From NCBI GenBank assembly GCA_010015745.1, contig ML978223.1, forward strand, positions 1 through 64,000: DNA of 64,000 bases, given 5' to 3'. Origin of the DNA: Setomelanomma holmii. Its lineage: Eukaryota; Ascomycota; Dothideomycetes; Pleosporales; Phaeosphaeriaceae. Below, in pieces: positions 53,452 to 64,000 of this stretch. The translations under genes and the position numbers were made by a program. A model generated the notes under the pieces. The model did not search any database. It was not told the origin of the DNA and saw only the letters and a list, made by a program, of their open reading frames with translations. Numbering within the stretch: position 1 is the first letter of the stretch; each line of letters starts with the position of its first letter.

Positions 53452-55808
53452 ATGGTCGCACGCGGTCGCCCCTCCCTCCAGGCTGGTTTGGACCGAGACA
53501 TCTACCAGATTGTGCGCAAATATTTGGACGAGAAGGATGAGTCACCGCTCAAGTTACGTATATCAACCATCTATGAGTCTGTCCAGCGTTCCAATTCGAG
53601 CTTAAAAAGGCGTCCAAAGAAGCAGTTGGAGGACTCCATTGAAAGAGTTATTGACGTTATTCGCGAAGACGATGAGGGCGACGACACTGACGAGATGGCG
53701 GAGCTTGAAGGCGATTTTGGTGCGAACGACGACAACAAGATCGAGAGCGAGAAAGATCGATCCGGCGACTGGATGAACAAGCAAATCGTTAACCAATGGG
53801 CTTCTTCGGGGGCTGCTACGCCGGCCGCGAATGGTGGGAAGAGCGAGAGACGAAAGAAGCGAGATGCTGCGAAGGCGAATGGTGAGCGAGAGAGCAAGAG
53901 ACAGAAGAAAGCGGCTGCGGCGGCTTCAGAAACAAACATCGACGTTGCGGCCCCTACAGGCATCAATCTGGAGGATCTTGGAGGCGTCGATCATGTCATG
54001 AAGCAACTCAAGGAGCACCTAGTTCTGCCTTTACTCGACCCGGAAGAATACGCCAACCGACAAATTCCTATTCCACGCGGAATATTACTTCACGGTCCTC
54101 CAGGATGCGGAAAGACTATGATCAGTCGTGCGTTCGCGGCGACGTTGCGTGTGCCCTTCATTGAAATTCGGGGTCCCTCAGTCGTGTCTGGCATGTCTGG
54201 GGAATCAGAAAAGCAGATCCGGGAGCATTTCGAGAAAGCTAGGGAAGTGGCGCCTTGCCTCATCTTTATTGATGAGATTGACGTTATTGCACCAAAACGG
54301 GATAGCGCACAAAGTCAGATGGAGAAAAGAATTGTCGCACAGATGCTCCTGTCGATGGACAGCCTCGCCATGGAAGATAATGAAGGCAAGCCTGTCATAG
54401 TCCTGGCAGCGACAAACCGCCCAGACAGCCTCGACCCAGCATTACGGAGAGGTGGACGCTTCGACACAGAGATCAACATGGGCGTGCCGAACGAGCCGAT
54501 GCGAGACATGATCTTGAGGGCACTCACACGCAAGACAGCACTTGCCAGCGATGTCGACTTCCCATCACTCGCCAAGAAGACTGCAGGCTTTGTTGGCGCG
54601 GATCTTAAGGATCTTGTGAGCAAGGCCGGAACGTGGTCAATGGATCAATACCGAGAAGCCCTCGAAGCACAAGCGGCCCAGATGAACGGCGAAATGGACC
54701 TCGATAGCAAGTCAGCGATGGTTCTGTCGATTCATCGATTGATCAATCGCGTGCTAGACAAGACCGCCCCGCGTCCACCTGGCTTCGAAGATACTGTGAT
54801 CTCAATGGAAGCGTTCGACGCGGTGCTGCCGACTATCATACCATCTTCCAAGCGCGAGGGCTTCGCCACTGTACCAGACACGACCTGGCGTGACGTCGGT
54901 GCACTCGAAGGCGTGCGCGAGGAGCTCGAGATGGCCATCGTAGAGCCAATCAAGAACCCTGAGCGCTTCAAGAAGGTTGGCATTACGGCTGCTACTGGCG
55001 TGTTACTATGGGGTCCGCCAGGCTGTGGTAAGACGCTGCTCGCAAAGGCGGTCGCCGCAGAGTCCAAGGCGAACTTCATCAGTGTCAAGGGACCTGAGCT
55101 ATTGAACAAAGTGAGTTTGGCAATCCTCCAGCGTGTCTACCTTCAGCTACTTTTGTGTCTCGCTTTCGTCATGTTCAAAAGTACCTGAAGCTATACACGC
55201 CGGCCAATCCCACACATCTCCAACCACTAACACTCCACCAGTACATCGGTGAATCCGAACGCGCAATCCGCCAAGTCTTCCAACGCGCCCGCTCCTCCAT
55301 CCCCTGCGTCGTTTTCTTCGACGAGTTCGACGCTCTCGCTCCAAAACGTAGCACCGAGCTCCACGAAGCCTCAGCGCGCGTCGTCAACACCTTACTCACA
55401 GAACTCGACGGCCTATCAATGCGCGAAGGCATCTACCTGATCGCAGCCACGAACCGCCCAGAAATGATTGACGAGGCAATGCTACGCCCCGGTCGTCTCG
55501 AAACGGCGCTGTACGTCCAGTTGCCGAAGCCATCGGAGCGCGTCGACATCCTTCGGGCTCTGCTACGCCAGCGAGGCGTGATCAGTGCTGAACTTGCTGA
55601 ATTCGGCGCACACGAGAGCTGTGATAACTTCTCGGGAGCGGATCTCGAGGCGCTGCTGCGCAGAGCTGGCCAGCATGCTATGCGGCGCCGGTCGGATGTC
55701 GTCGAGGAGTTGGATTTTGTCAAGGCTGCAGAGACTATCAAGCCGTCGGTGGGTGATGTGCGGAAGTATGAGAAGTTGAGGGAGAGGTTTGAAACGAAGC
55801 TTTGGTAG
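53452..55808 (+). CDS. RIX7: Rix7/NVL-type AAA ATPase for 60S ribosome assembly
   Basis: A 741-residue tandem AAA ATPase that strips assembly factors from pre-60S particles in the nucleolus. Exons 53452-55110 and 55242-55808 (intron 131 nt, GTGAGT...CCAG). The N-terminal helical domain is followed by a basic KSERRKKRDAAK-type nuclear signal region. AAA-1 has Walker A GPPGCGKT at residues 215-222 and Walker B IFIDEID near 271. AAA-2 has Walker A GPPGCGKT at 521-528 and Walker B VFFDEFD in exon 2, with GRLETALYVQLP following. The order and the absence of a Cdc48 N-domain favour Rix7 over Cdc48. Length is typical. Confidence 0.93.
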
Positions 55809-56063
55809 GGGCTGGATGAGTTCGGGGTGTTTGGTGGAGTGTATTTGGAATGTTGACAATATGCTGAAGCCAGACAGCATCGTACATCACGCTTATTTCA
55901 AAACGAGGTCTATATCGCTCTGCTGGCCCTGGTCCCCACAACGAGTGTCGCGATCCCATCAGAGCACCAACAGACCCGCCTTTCCCGTCGCTGTGGAAAA
56001 CACGAGCCTGTAGCCCCTCAGCTCATCGTAACCACGGAAAATACGAGCCTGTATACCTTCAGC

Positions 56064-56366
56064 TCATCGCAGTCCCATCGCGCTTTTCAACCGTCTTAGC
56101 ACTCCAGCTCCTTTCTTGTTTCCCTCCCTCCACGAGGTACCGTCCCCATCATCGCCCCCTCGCAAAGCTCTCGTCTTCATACACTCTAAACACCTTCCAC
56201 TTCCTCCATCCCTCTCCTGCATCTCCTTGTACTTTAAAGTATGCCGCCGACACGCGCGCCCCGTCTCGGGTACCCGGTCGCTAGGAATGATGACGCTGCA
56301 GTAGTCCCAGCGGGCAAAGCGTGTGTGTGCGCAGGGGCGGAAGCGTGTGTGGATTTCGGTGCACAT
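56064..56366 (-). CDS. Small Cys/His N-terminal-motif protein
   Basis: A 100-residue single-exon frame starting MCTEIHTRFRPCAH. Cys2, Cys12, His14 and Cys23 form an N-terminal pattern of the type C-x9-C-x-H-x8-C, followed later by CLEC. The rest is Arg/Gly-rich. The same N-terminal pattern starts the neighbouring gene at 57638, suggesting a related zinc-binding family that I recall as common but unnamed in Dothideomycetes. Function unknown. Confidence 0.55.
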   Translation of the reverse strand: MCTEIHTRFRPCAHTRFARWDYCSVIIPSDRVPETGRACRRHTLKYKEMQERDGGSGRCLECMKTRALRGGDDGDGTSWREGNKKGAGVLRRLKSAMGLR

Positions 56367-56870
56367 TGTGCTGGGATAGGGAAGGGCGAGGGATGGAGAT
56401 GGGAAAGGGTGGAGGGTGTGGATGTAGACAGGGGTCCGGTGTCAGACTTGTTCTGGGAATGGCAGTGTGGTTGCTATGCTATCAAGCTTCGTGTATCCGC
56501 AAGCGTGGGTCGAGAATGTTCGGGTGATTGAGTTGAAGTTGCGGTTGTTGGCGGTGTGCGTGTTCGTTGGAAGAGCATTTGTGAGACGTGGCTATGCTTT
56601 ATGCATGTCAAGGGCGCTGGTGGATAGAGTGAATTACGGTGTTCACTGCGATGCTGTGACAGCGGGGAAGCGGACTTGTTTGAGATTTCACCTTTGGTCA
56701 TGTCGGGACTATATTCGTAATTAATGGAGGTACTGAAGACAAGTGGATTGCTTCATGTAATGTTTTTGAGGCGGGCAAAAGCCCAACAACGCGTCTATCA
56801 AGGGTATCTCTATTTCGCCACAACATCGTCTGCGCTAAACATCAGCTTATGCGTGACACTACGATCAAAG
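56367..56870. other. Intergenic, nothing recognised
   Basis: Lies between two minus-strand small genes. Open frames lack features. Confidence 0.4.
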
Positions 56871-57638
56871 TCAGTAGAATCCCCTTCGCTCGTTCATCTC
56901 TCTCTCCAGCGCTTCCAGTCCGCCCTCTCCGAACGCAGATTCCGGCAGCCCCATAACGATAGCTTGTCTTGCACCCGACCTGACGCCATCAACGCCATCA
57001 TCCAGCGGCACCGTAAGATCATCATCTCCCACACCAGCACCGTCTCCCTCGCTTTTCAAGAATTTCTCAAACGCAGCAGTACCCCTGATGCTGCCCGTCT
57101 TGTCGTACCTACCGAGCATAGAACGCATATCATCGACCCAGCGTTTACATACCTTGCACACATCCATCTCACGACTCACGTGCGTGCGTCTGGTGGAATT
57201 AGTACAACGCACAGCTACGAGTTGGTGATCCGGCAATGTCGCGTAGTTCAGTGCCATGGAGGCCATGGCTGGTGTGTATGAACCATGACTAGACGTTGAA
57301 TCGCGTGGTGTACCAGGTGGTCCAGAAGCCGTACGTCGCGAGGATGTCGATGCAGTGGTGTTGCTTCGCGATAGTGCGTGGCTGAGCGAAAAGAATCGTC
57401 TTGTCGAAGAAGTGCGTTTTGGTGGTTGAAATGTCGCCACTGGTGGTGATAGTGGCGGAGAATTTGGTCCGCGCAGGTCATTTAGGCGCTGGAGCGCGGC
57501 GTTGCATAGTGTCCAGGGATGCGTGTGCGACTCTCCAATATGTCCACATCTACGTAAAATTAGTCGTGAGGTCAAGCACTCGGCACGTCTCTTGCTTAGC
57601 ACGCACCCATTATGTTGAGTGTAGTTGTGGAAGCACAT
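56871..57638 (-). CDS. Cys/His N-terminal-motif protein with Ser-rich linker
   Basis: A 236-residue protein. Exons 57638-57607 and 57549-56871 (intron 57 nt, GTGCGT...GTAG). Splicing yields MCFHNYTQHNGCGHIGES with Cys2, Cys12, His14 and a Cys at 26, the same spacing as in the gene at 56366; reading through the intron instead destroys the CGH. A Ser/Thr/Pro-rich disordered middle follows, then CKVCKRW and a helical acidic C-terminus (LEALEREMNERRGF). Probably a small zinc-binding protein; function unknown. Confidence 0.65.
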   Translation of the reverse strand: MCFHNYTQHNGCVLSKRRAECLTSRLILRRCGHIGESHTHPWTLCNAALQRLNDLRGPNSPPLSPPVATFQPPKRTSSTRRFFSLSHALSRSNTTASTSSRRTASGPPGTPRDSTSSHGSYTPAMASMALNYATLPDHQLVAVRCTNSTRRTHVSREMDVCKVCKRWVDDMRSMLGRYDKTGSIRGTAAFEKFLKSEGDGAGVGDDDLTVPLDDGVDGVRSGARQAIVMGLPESAFGEGGLEALEREMNERRGFY

Positions 57639-59792
57639 CGCAAACGTTCTGGATGTGCTTGGGCGATGACGTATGAAACTCGGGTATGCGGGTATGTTGT
57701 GCAGCTAGAGCTTATGCAGGGCTCGGCGCGGCTGCGTAACGGCTGCGAGAGGACCCTTCAGGCTAGAGAAGGTGAAAGTTTGCTGGTTGGAGTGAATGTT
57801 CGTTGCACATGACGTTGGGTTCCGCGGAGTTTTGTCGCGAATATGAGTGTTGTGATTGTTATGATTCACAACACGAGAGCAGGGTGTGCCTTGTTTCTGA
57901 CACAACCAGCGGTGTGATTTGCGCAAGGATTCAGCTCGGTCACGTGAGGCACGACGTGGCTAGCGCTTTGGTCGTGGATGAAGGGTGACCTTTCGGAAAT
58001 CCACGTCGATGACTGGAGGTCAGCGAAGATTGTTCCTGCTAATATGTCGTAACGACAGAACGCGTATAGCCACCTCTAGTGGCGTGAGCTTGCGTGTTCG
58101 ACTTCGGAAGATTGGCCCAGCTCTCAGCTAGTCTGCCCTGTGTCCGATCGAGGGGTCCCAAGAACATGTTGATTGTGACGAGTGATCGAAGCCTTCTTCG
58201 CAGTCCTAAATTCAAAGTTGCTCGCACGATGTCCGCATGATCTGTTTCCAGCCTCGTGTCAATGACTGAGAGCATGAAAACCAACCGACTGACGGAAGAG
58301 GACCAATAAGGGGCGCGGTAGTCTGGCATACGTTGAAAGTTCGACCAGGACAACATTCTTACAAGCTGTCGTCCTTCCGCACCGGCCAGGGGTGTAGTCA
58401 GGACTGTGGATGCATATCATCTGGCAAAATCGCAGTATGTTTTACACGAAATCGAACATTGACATCGAGTTCAACCAAGATTGATGAGCAGCCATCGGGA
58501 TTGATCGGAGACGGCAAAGGAAGGTCGTTGGAGTTCCAGCTTAATGTTGTGAAGTCGACAGCACGGTGATGGAATGATAGCCCAGCTACAGACGAGAGGA
58601 CCATAACGAAGCGCGATCTGTAGCGTCAGCAGAGAGCATACTTTGATGACGAACCCTTGAAGTATGTTGAGCGTCTAGGTAGTCTAGATCTCTCGACTCG
58701 TTCGATGATCATGAGCTAGGATATTTCGCAAGAGATGCTTGAAGGACAAGGCTGTGGAGAGAAGGAGGAGCCGCTAAATCACCGGGTGGCCCCTGCGCGA
58801 GCTAGGTCCCCAATCCGCTCCCGCGAAACGACCCTACTAGCGCTTCCTGCCACCAGATGTCTTCATCTCCATTCTAGGATCTCAGCCTGTCATAATCACA
58901 TTGCCGATATGCGTGCGAAAGCTCAATTGAAATGCCTCGGTAGCAAATGCAACCCCTCCTTTTCTGCAAGGCGGGCCACGATCCGACGAGAATCATCGCC
59001 CACTCGTGTCGAGGCCATTGTTTGCACATGCAGGGAATGGCTTTGCCATCCAGACCTCGTACCCAAACGGCATTTCCGGTCAAAATCATCCAAAAGTTCA
59101 GGCGACAGTCGATACTGCACTGATCATGGAGCCATAAGAACGAATACCCCAATGACACATGTTAACGTTCGCTGCTCAAGCAATGCCGTAGCCTGAAGCG
59201 GAGCATCAGCATCTGAGGCCTGTCAAGTAATCTTTCAGGGCTTATCTATTGTACATGTCGCAAGGATGCGCATGCATCAAAGCCACCGCATGAGCGACTT
59301 GAGGCCAGACGTGATCGTCTCTTGACCGGTCCTGATCCAGTTCACCTCTACTCAGATTGGTCAATGGTCGTTGGTGCAGCCTTGTACGGACCGATCGCCC
59401 TACGTATGCCTCCACCGTGCCACCTCGACACATTGCATATATCCATGGCTCCCTACCTTCAACGTATGCCTAACTGTCAGCTCTCTTTTCATCTCACCAA
59501 CAGCCAATAAATTCGTGGCATTAGCTCAATACTTACGATGTGCGGAATGCCTTCTATGCCGCCCGGTCTACCTCCAGGATATCCTCATCCAGCACAGTAC
59601 GCACCGTCAAGAGCCAGGAGAGGGCATAGGCCCCCATCGAGAGAGGTGAGTGCATCATAGGTGAGAAACTGTTCAGGGTTCAGACGAGAGCGGCGCAGCC
59701 GAGACCGGGACCCTACGACCCCATATAAAGACGGACCAACAGAGAATTTATCATCTTACTTCCGTCTTCAAGACAGCTGACAATTACTCCAG
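57639..59792. other. 2.1-kb gene-poor stretch
   Basis: Several frames of 60-153 codons on both strands show no domain, signal peptide or splice logic. A TATAAA box at 59724-59729 precedes the AAA gene. No transposon ends or large repeats were seen by eye. Confidence 0.4.
59724..59729 (+). promoter_or_regulatory. TATA box of the DUF7025-AAA gene
   Basis: TATAAA lies 64 bp before the ATG at 59793. Confidence 0.45.
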
Positions 59793-61861
59793 ATGCAACC
59801 CAACTCAATGCCGCCCGATTTCATGTATACCTGCGGCCATGGGAGTGATCCCATTCCGGACCATGCTGAGTCGGCAGATACAGAAGACTTGGTTCAAGCC
59901 GTGGATAAAGGGAGCCGATGCGATAACAAAGAAGTATATCGCATCCGTCGTGAAGATGATCCTGAGAGGTTCCGCTGGGTCGATGAGATGCCGAAGAACT
60001 TCAGCAGCGACGAGAAGGGCAAAACCAAGAAGGCACGCGAGACCTACGCCGTCAATGTTTTCCACCGGTTCGACGACGATAACGACGAGTGGATCGTTGA
60101 CCATGTCCGAGTCAACAGTTCGTTGTTACACGTGGCCCTAGAGGAAATTCTAGAGGGATATCCGGGGCTGTAAGTTGTATTCAAGCGTACTGTCGGCACT
60201 AAGACATATACTGACCTCATACCACACCATGTAGGACCCAGCATGAGCTTAAGGTCTTTCGTCCACCCTTCCTAGGGTTCATACATCGGTGGAATGATCT
60301 CATCGTCTACGTTGGCAAGGTTGATCCGGCGTCAGAGACCTATGAGCACCTGCGACTCCTTCAAAGAACACTTGAGCCACTACTCGAGAAGTCTTTCGCG
60401 ACCATTCGCGAGGTGGAGCAGACAGGTCATGTTGCCTTCAAAGACCTTCCGTTGATCTACGTGCCGGGAACCATCGCCTTTGAGCATGAGACCAGGGGTG
60501 CAGGCATTGTCCGTACCTGTGTACTCACATTTCCTCCTTGCAGACCACCACGCTATATGATCAGTGTCGACGTGGTAGAGTGGGATGGTCGACGGTGTGG
60601 TCTCCTTCAGCAGTACGGAATGGTGCCTCAGTATGATGGGCTTCGTGCCTTGAGCGCACTCGAAGTGTCGCCAATGAACGGCCTCCCTGACCAGGTGGAG
60701 CTTTGCAAAGATCTCATTGAGCGTGGACGCGTCTATGAAAAGCTTCGCGGCCAGTTCTTCATGGCTTTCACAGATCTTCACGCCGAGCGCCGCAACGAGC
60801 GCATGGTCATCGGTGCTCGAGCATATTACAAGCACGAGAAGAGTGGCCAATTTCCCGAATACGCCAGTCTTACTGAGATTGGCCGTTTGACTTGGGCTCA
60901 ATCGATGAATCGCTACTCGTCCGCTCTACCCAGCGCACTAGCATCATCAGTTGCCGTCGATCTCTCTCCGATGACTGATGCGCAATGTCTATTGACGCAG
61001 GCCAAAGTTCACTGCTTCAACATTGAAGCGAAGAAGTGGGAAGAATTGGATCTGACCAAACTCCACAACATCAAGTGGGCCCAGCATGCTTTTAGCAATC
61101 TCGTGCTCGCCCAAGACGAGAAGGACTTGTTGGTGGCTCTGGTCGACCGAGACCAATTCACTAGCGGCAAGCCATTTGACGACTTTATTGGCGGAAAAGG
61201 TCAGGGCATGATCATGCTGCTGTGCGGGCCTCCAGGAGTAGGAAAAACGCTTACTGCGGAGAGTGTTGCGGAGCACCTGCGTCGACCACTTTACAAGCTT
61301 GGCGCTGGTGATCTAGGCACCGATGCCGAGATGGTGGAAAGAAAGCTCGACAGAGCCCTCAAGCTCTGTGCACACTTTGGTGCGGTCCTGCTTATAGACG
61401 AGGCGGACGTGTTCATGGAGGCACGTTTGTTGAACAACCTACAGCGCAACGAGCTCGTCTCGGTCTTCCTTCGCCTGCTGGAGTACTACAACGGCATCAT
61501 GATCTTGACCACTAATCGGATGCGCAGCATTGACACTGCATTTGAGTCCCGTGTCGACATCACATTGTCGTACAATGATCTTACCGAAGCGGATCGGAAG
61601 CAAGTCTGGAAGAACTTCTTGGCCATTTTCGAGCCCAGCGCGGTGGATGTTAGTGAGGCTGATCTCGCCAGTCTCGCCAGATGGGATTTCAATGGCAGAC
61701 AAATCAAGAGCGCGATCAAGACGGCACGCATCCTGGCTACGAAGGAGCAGGAGCCGCTCAATGCTCGACACCTGGAGATCGTGCTGAATCTTCGGCGAAA
61801 GGCGTTGGGAATGATGAATGGGGAGGAGGTGATAACAGGTGCTACTACGAATGGTTTTTGA
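59793..61861 (+). CDS. DUF7025-AAA family ATPase
   Basis: A 667-residue ATPase. Exons 59793-60169 and 60235-61861 (intron 65 nt, GTAAGT...GTAG). An acidic N-terminus is followed by the DUF7025-type region (FLGFIHRWNDLIVYVG, LRLLQRTLEPLLEK, MISVDVVEWDGRRCG). One AAA module follows: Walker A GPPGVGKT at residues 457-464, Walker B LLIDEADVFM near 511, sensor-1 ILTTNRM, and an Arg-finger neighbourhood at FESRVDITLSY. This class is strongly expanded in filamentous fungi and is distantly like the BCS1/Cdc48 AAA folds; substrates are unknown. It is close to a HET-domain gene, but no functional link is shown. Confidence 0.87.
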
Positions 61862-62272
61862 GAATCTCTGCATGCTGGCGTACAAGTTTGAAATGGTCAG
61901 CGTTCACTGGTAAAGCAAGACTTGCAAAACTCTCCGTTCTGATATCATTCAGATTTCACATACGAGGTACCAACTTCATTTCACTCTACTTTCCTTTCCA
62001 ACAAGTTCCTAACATGTTCCTTACCGTCATTGGTTTGATATCGGGGAACTTCGTATTGGGCCCGATATGCGGCAAATAGTCTCATCCGTCGTCACCTTGA
62101 GAAGATGGACATGAACCACGGGAATTGTGGCTCGGAAACGTCTCGTAGCAGGGCATCTGCGACGGCAGCTCCGTCATTTGAGAAGCTTAGAGCTTCTCAA
62201 CACTATGAAATGCGACAGCGAATCTGCAACGTAGTACTTGCATTAGCCACAGATGTTCAAAAATGCCAAGAC
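61862..62272. other. Intergenic, nothing recognised
   Basis: 3' region of the AAA gene and of the convergent NmrA-like fragment. Confidence 0.4.
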
Positions 62273-62653
62273 TCAGTGCAGACCTAGTATGTCTTCTGCA
62301 AGGTGAACAAACTTGTTCCACGTGGGTGTGTCGCCAGCGAGGCGACTTTCCGAAGGCCACTCCTCGAGGTTTAGAGATGCCACAACAAACCTTGCCACAT
62401 CATATGAGTATGTGAAGGTCACACGGCTGTTGCCGTCACCAGGAATGGCGGCTTGCCGATGCGCAATGTCGATGGCAAATAGAGCGGGCCTCAAGTGCTT
62501 TTGCATATGTGGCATCGCCCAATAGTCGAGAAAGCAGCCATTCAAGAACACGGTCCATTGCATACCGGACTTCTTCAACTCCTCGATGGCGTGGAAGTAG
62601 TCTACCAACGTGGGAAGCTCACTTATGGACCTAACACGTATTAATGAATTCAA
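62273..62653 (-). pseudogene. NmrA-like/isoflavone-reductase-like fragment
   Basis: A 126-codon frame with the middle of an NmrA-type NAD(P)-binding reductase: LVDYFHAIEELKKSGMQWTV, FLNGCFLDYWAMPHM, AAIPGDGNSRVTFTYSYDVA and LAGDTPTWNKFVHLAEDI. The dinucleotide-binding N-terminus (GxxGxxG) is absent upstream on this strand, and the C-terminal 80 or so residues are missing after LGLH. The stretch before SISELPTL looks like an intron ending GTTAG rather than coding. Probably a truncated pseudogene. Confidence 0.65.
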
Positions 62654-63066
62654 ATCGCCTCGCGCGGCTGTTCAAAGCAGATGCGAGGGCTAACGCTTAA
62701 TATGATGGGCAGTGACTTGTGATGCAACATAGGTACCCGCTGTCTCAGACGTTACAAAGAGTAGTGATGTCATTTGATTCTGTTCAACCTGGGTTTAGCT
62801 CATTCCGGTAGCGCGACAAAACTGACGCGTAGAACTGCAGGGTCTTCGCTGTTCTTTACATGGTTCCTTATTGCGTTCCTCGACGCGATCAACTGTCCGC
62901 GGAGAGAAAGTCCTTTCCAATGAATATGCTTCATGGGTGCCCGAGCTGCACATTTTTGGGGCGAAAAATGCGGGGTTGCAGCACCTGCTGCGCGGGCGGC
63001 CGCCTCAAGCCCATCAGAACGTATTTGAAGACACTTGCTGCTTAAACCCATCTACGACCATCTAAC
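62654..63066. other. Intergenic, nothing recognised
   Basis: No N-terminal exon of the NmrA-like fragment and no other gene seen. Presumed promoter of the HET gene. Confidence 0.4.
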
Positions 63067-64000
63067 ATGATACTCATCGATACCGCAACGCTTATACTGC
63101 GCGAGTTTCCGACCTCGGACGAGCGATATGCTATCCTGTCGCACACCTGGGGACCTAGCAACGATGAAGTGACGTACGAAGAGATGATGACACCCAACCG
63201 ATCTGCAGCAACTCTGGCAAAACCGGGCTATATGAAAATTGTCAAGACGTGCGAGATCGCTCGATCAAATTACAATCTGCCATACGCATGGGTCGATACT
63301 TGTTGCATCAATAAGGCTAGCAGCGCGGAACTTAGCGAGGCCATCAATTCAATGTTCAGATGGTATGAAGAAGCATGGGTCTGTCTAGCGCATCTTTCAG
63401 ACGTGACAGATACCCAGCTATCGTTCCATCAGTCAAGATGGTACACCCGTGGCTGGACGCTCCAGGAGCTGATAGCCCCCAAGGATGTCGTCTTCTTCGA
63501 TGGCGATTGGACTTTCCGCGGAACGAAGCAGACCATGTCTACACATATATCAATGATAACTGGGATACCCGAACAAGTCCTGGACCGATCGCTGGATCTG
63601 CATGAGATTCCCGTAGCCCAACGGTTTTCTTGGGCTTCGAAACGCGAGACTACACGAGTCGAAGATCTTGCATATAGTCTCCTAGGCATCTTCAATATAA
63701 ATATGGCAATGCTGTATGGCGAAGGCGACAGGGCTTTCATTCGTCTGCAAGAGCAAATCCTTAGCCAAAGTGCAGACATGTCTATTTTCCTGTGGACGGA
63801 CCTGCAGACAAATCAAGAGTACACTGGACTGTTGTCACCTTCTCCGGCGTGTTTCCGTGAGATGCGACAAGTTATTGCAGAGCCTACATTCACGCAACGT
63901 GAGTTCTATCTTACCAATCGAGGCATTCGGATGAAACTAGGAATTGCTTGGGGTGACGATACTGGTCTCGCAGTACTGCCACTCAAGCACTCCGTTGGAG
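63067..64000 (+). CDS. HET-domain (heterokaryon incompatibility) protein, 3' end beyond window
   Basis: An open frame from the ATG at 63067 to the window edge (at least 311 codons). The HET signature blocks are clear: YAILSHTWG near residue 23, then GYMKIVKTCEIARSNYNLPY with AWVDTCCINK, and RWYTRGWTLQELIAPKDVVF followed by FFDGDW. The region after the HET domain includes VEDLAYSLLGIFNINMAMLYGEGDRAFIRL (quoted in parts: AYSLLGIFNI, MLYGEG), typical of HET-E/HET-D-like proteins before their NACHT or repeat domains, which would lie beyond 64000. HET proteins trigger cell death on fusion of unlike individuals or in innate-immune-like responses. No break is seen in the visible part. Confidence 0.9.
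   Translation, partial: MILIDTATLILREFPTSDERYAILSHTWGPSNDEVTYEEMMTPNRSAATLAKPGYMKIVKTCEIARSNYNLPYAWVDTCCINKASSAELSEAINSMFRWYEEAWVCLAHLSDVTDTQLSFHQSRWYTRGWTLQELIAPKDVVFFDGDWTFRGTKQTMSTHISMITGIPEQVLDRSLDLHEIPVAQRFSWASKRETTRVEDLAYSLLGIFNINMAMLYGEGDRAFIRLQEQILSQSADMSIFLWTDLQTNQEYTGLLSPSPACFREMRQVIAEPTFTQREFYLTNRGIRMKLGIAWGDDTGLAVLPLKHSVG

Noticed and set aside
53452..55808. Alternative assignment as Cdc48 or Drg1/Afg2
   Set aside because: The N-terminal helical and basic region and lack of a Cdc48 N-domain fit Rix7/NVL better.
58735..59196. 153-codon plus-strand frame in the gene-poor gap
   Set aside because: Basic, low-coherence translation with no family resemblance.

Overview
This is a gene-dense stretch of a filamentous ascomycete nuclear genome, most likely a Dothideomycete (the class is inferred). 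Its genes carry short GT-AG introns, mostly 45-80 nt, some with CTAAC-like branch points. Many families are typical of or expanded in Pezizomycotina: SAT4/PTH11-type rhodopsin-domain proteins, a GMC oxidoreductase, DUF6594, DUF6604, a DUF7025-AAA ATPase, a HET-domain protein, homeobox-plus-C2H2 regulators and small cysteine-rich secreted proteins. I saw no tRNA, rRNA or CRISPR array.

0-7.4 kb: a zinc alcohol dehydrogenase gene is split by a 3.26-kb hAT transposon with 18-bp terminal inverted repeats and an 8-bp target duplication. The transposase is dead, but the host exons read cleanly on both sides. A 64-65 aa small protein gene and a DUF4202 gene follow. 7.9-22 kb: three paralogous regulators, each with a homeodomain plus divergent C2H2 zinc fingers, lie on one strand; a rhodopsin-domain protein gene and a secreted GMC oxidoreductase gene sit between the second and third. 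22.3-26.3 kb: a multi-finger C2H2 gene and two divergently transcribed, homologous cysteine-rich secreted proteins.

27-33 kb: a two-domain retropepsin-like gene and a DUF6594 membrane protein gene share a 131-bp divergent promoter. They are followed by an unknown gene with a frameshift at an A9 tract and an unknown 233 aa protein. 33-37 kb: a gene-poor stretch with a 620-bp hAT-like MITE, then a secreted acidic protein built from repeated LID(V/I/A)(D/E) units. 37-50 kb: an RNI-type leucine-rich-repeat gene, broken MFS-transporter and glutathione-transferase genes, a secreted alpha/beta hydrolase with a GC-AG intron, a second rhodopsin-domain protein, a broken DUF6604 gene, and a polytopic membrane protein with a suspicious in-frame TGA.

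50.5-55.8 kb: a conserved housekeeping block with LSM8 (U6 snRNP), a PITH-domain protein, VPS20 (ESCRT-III) and RIX7 (60S ribosome assembly). 56-64 kb: two small Cys/His N-terminal-motif proteins, a long gene-poor gap, a DUF7025-AAA ATPase, an NmrA-like fragment, and a HET-domain gene running off the right edge. Overall the window alternates conserved housekeeping genes with fast-changing accessory loci that show transposon insertion, tandem duplication and nonsense or frameshift decay.
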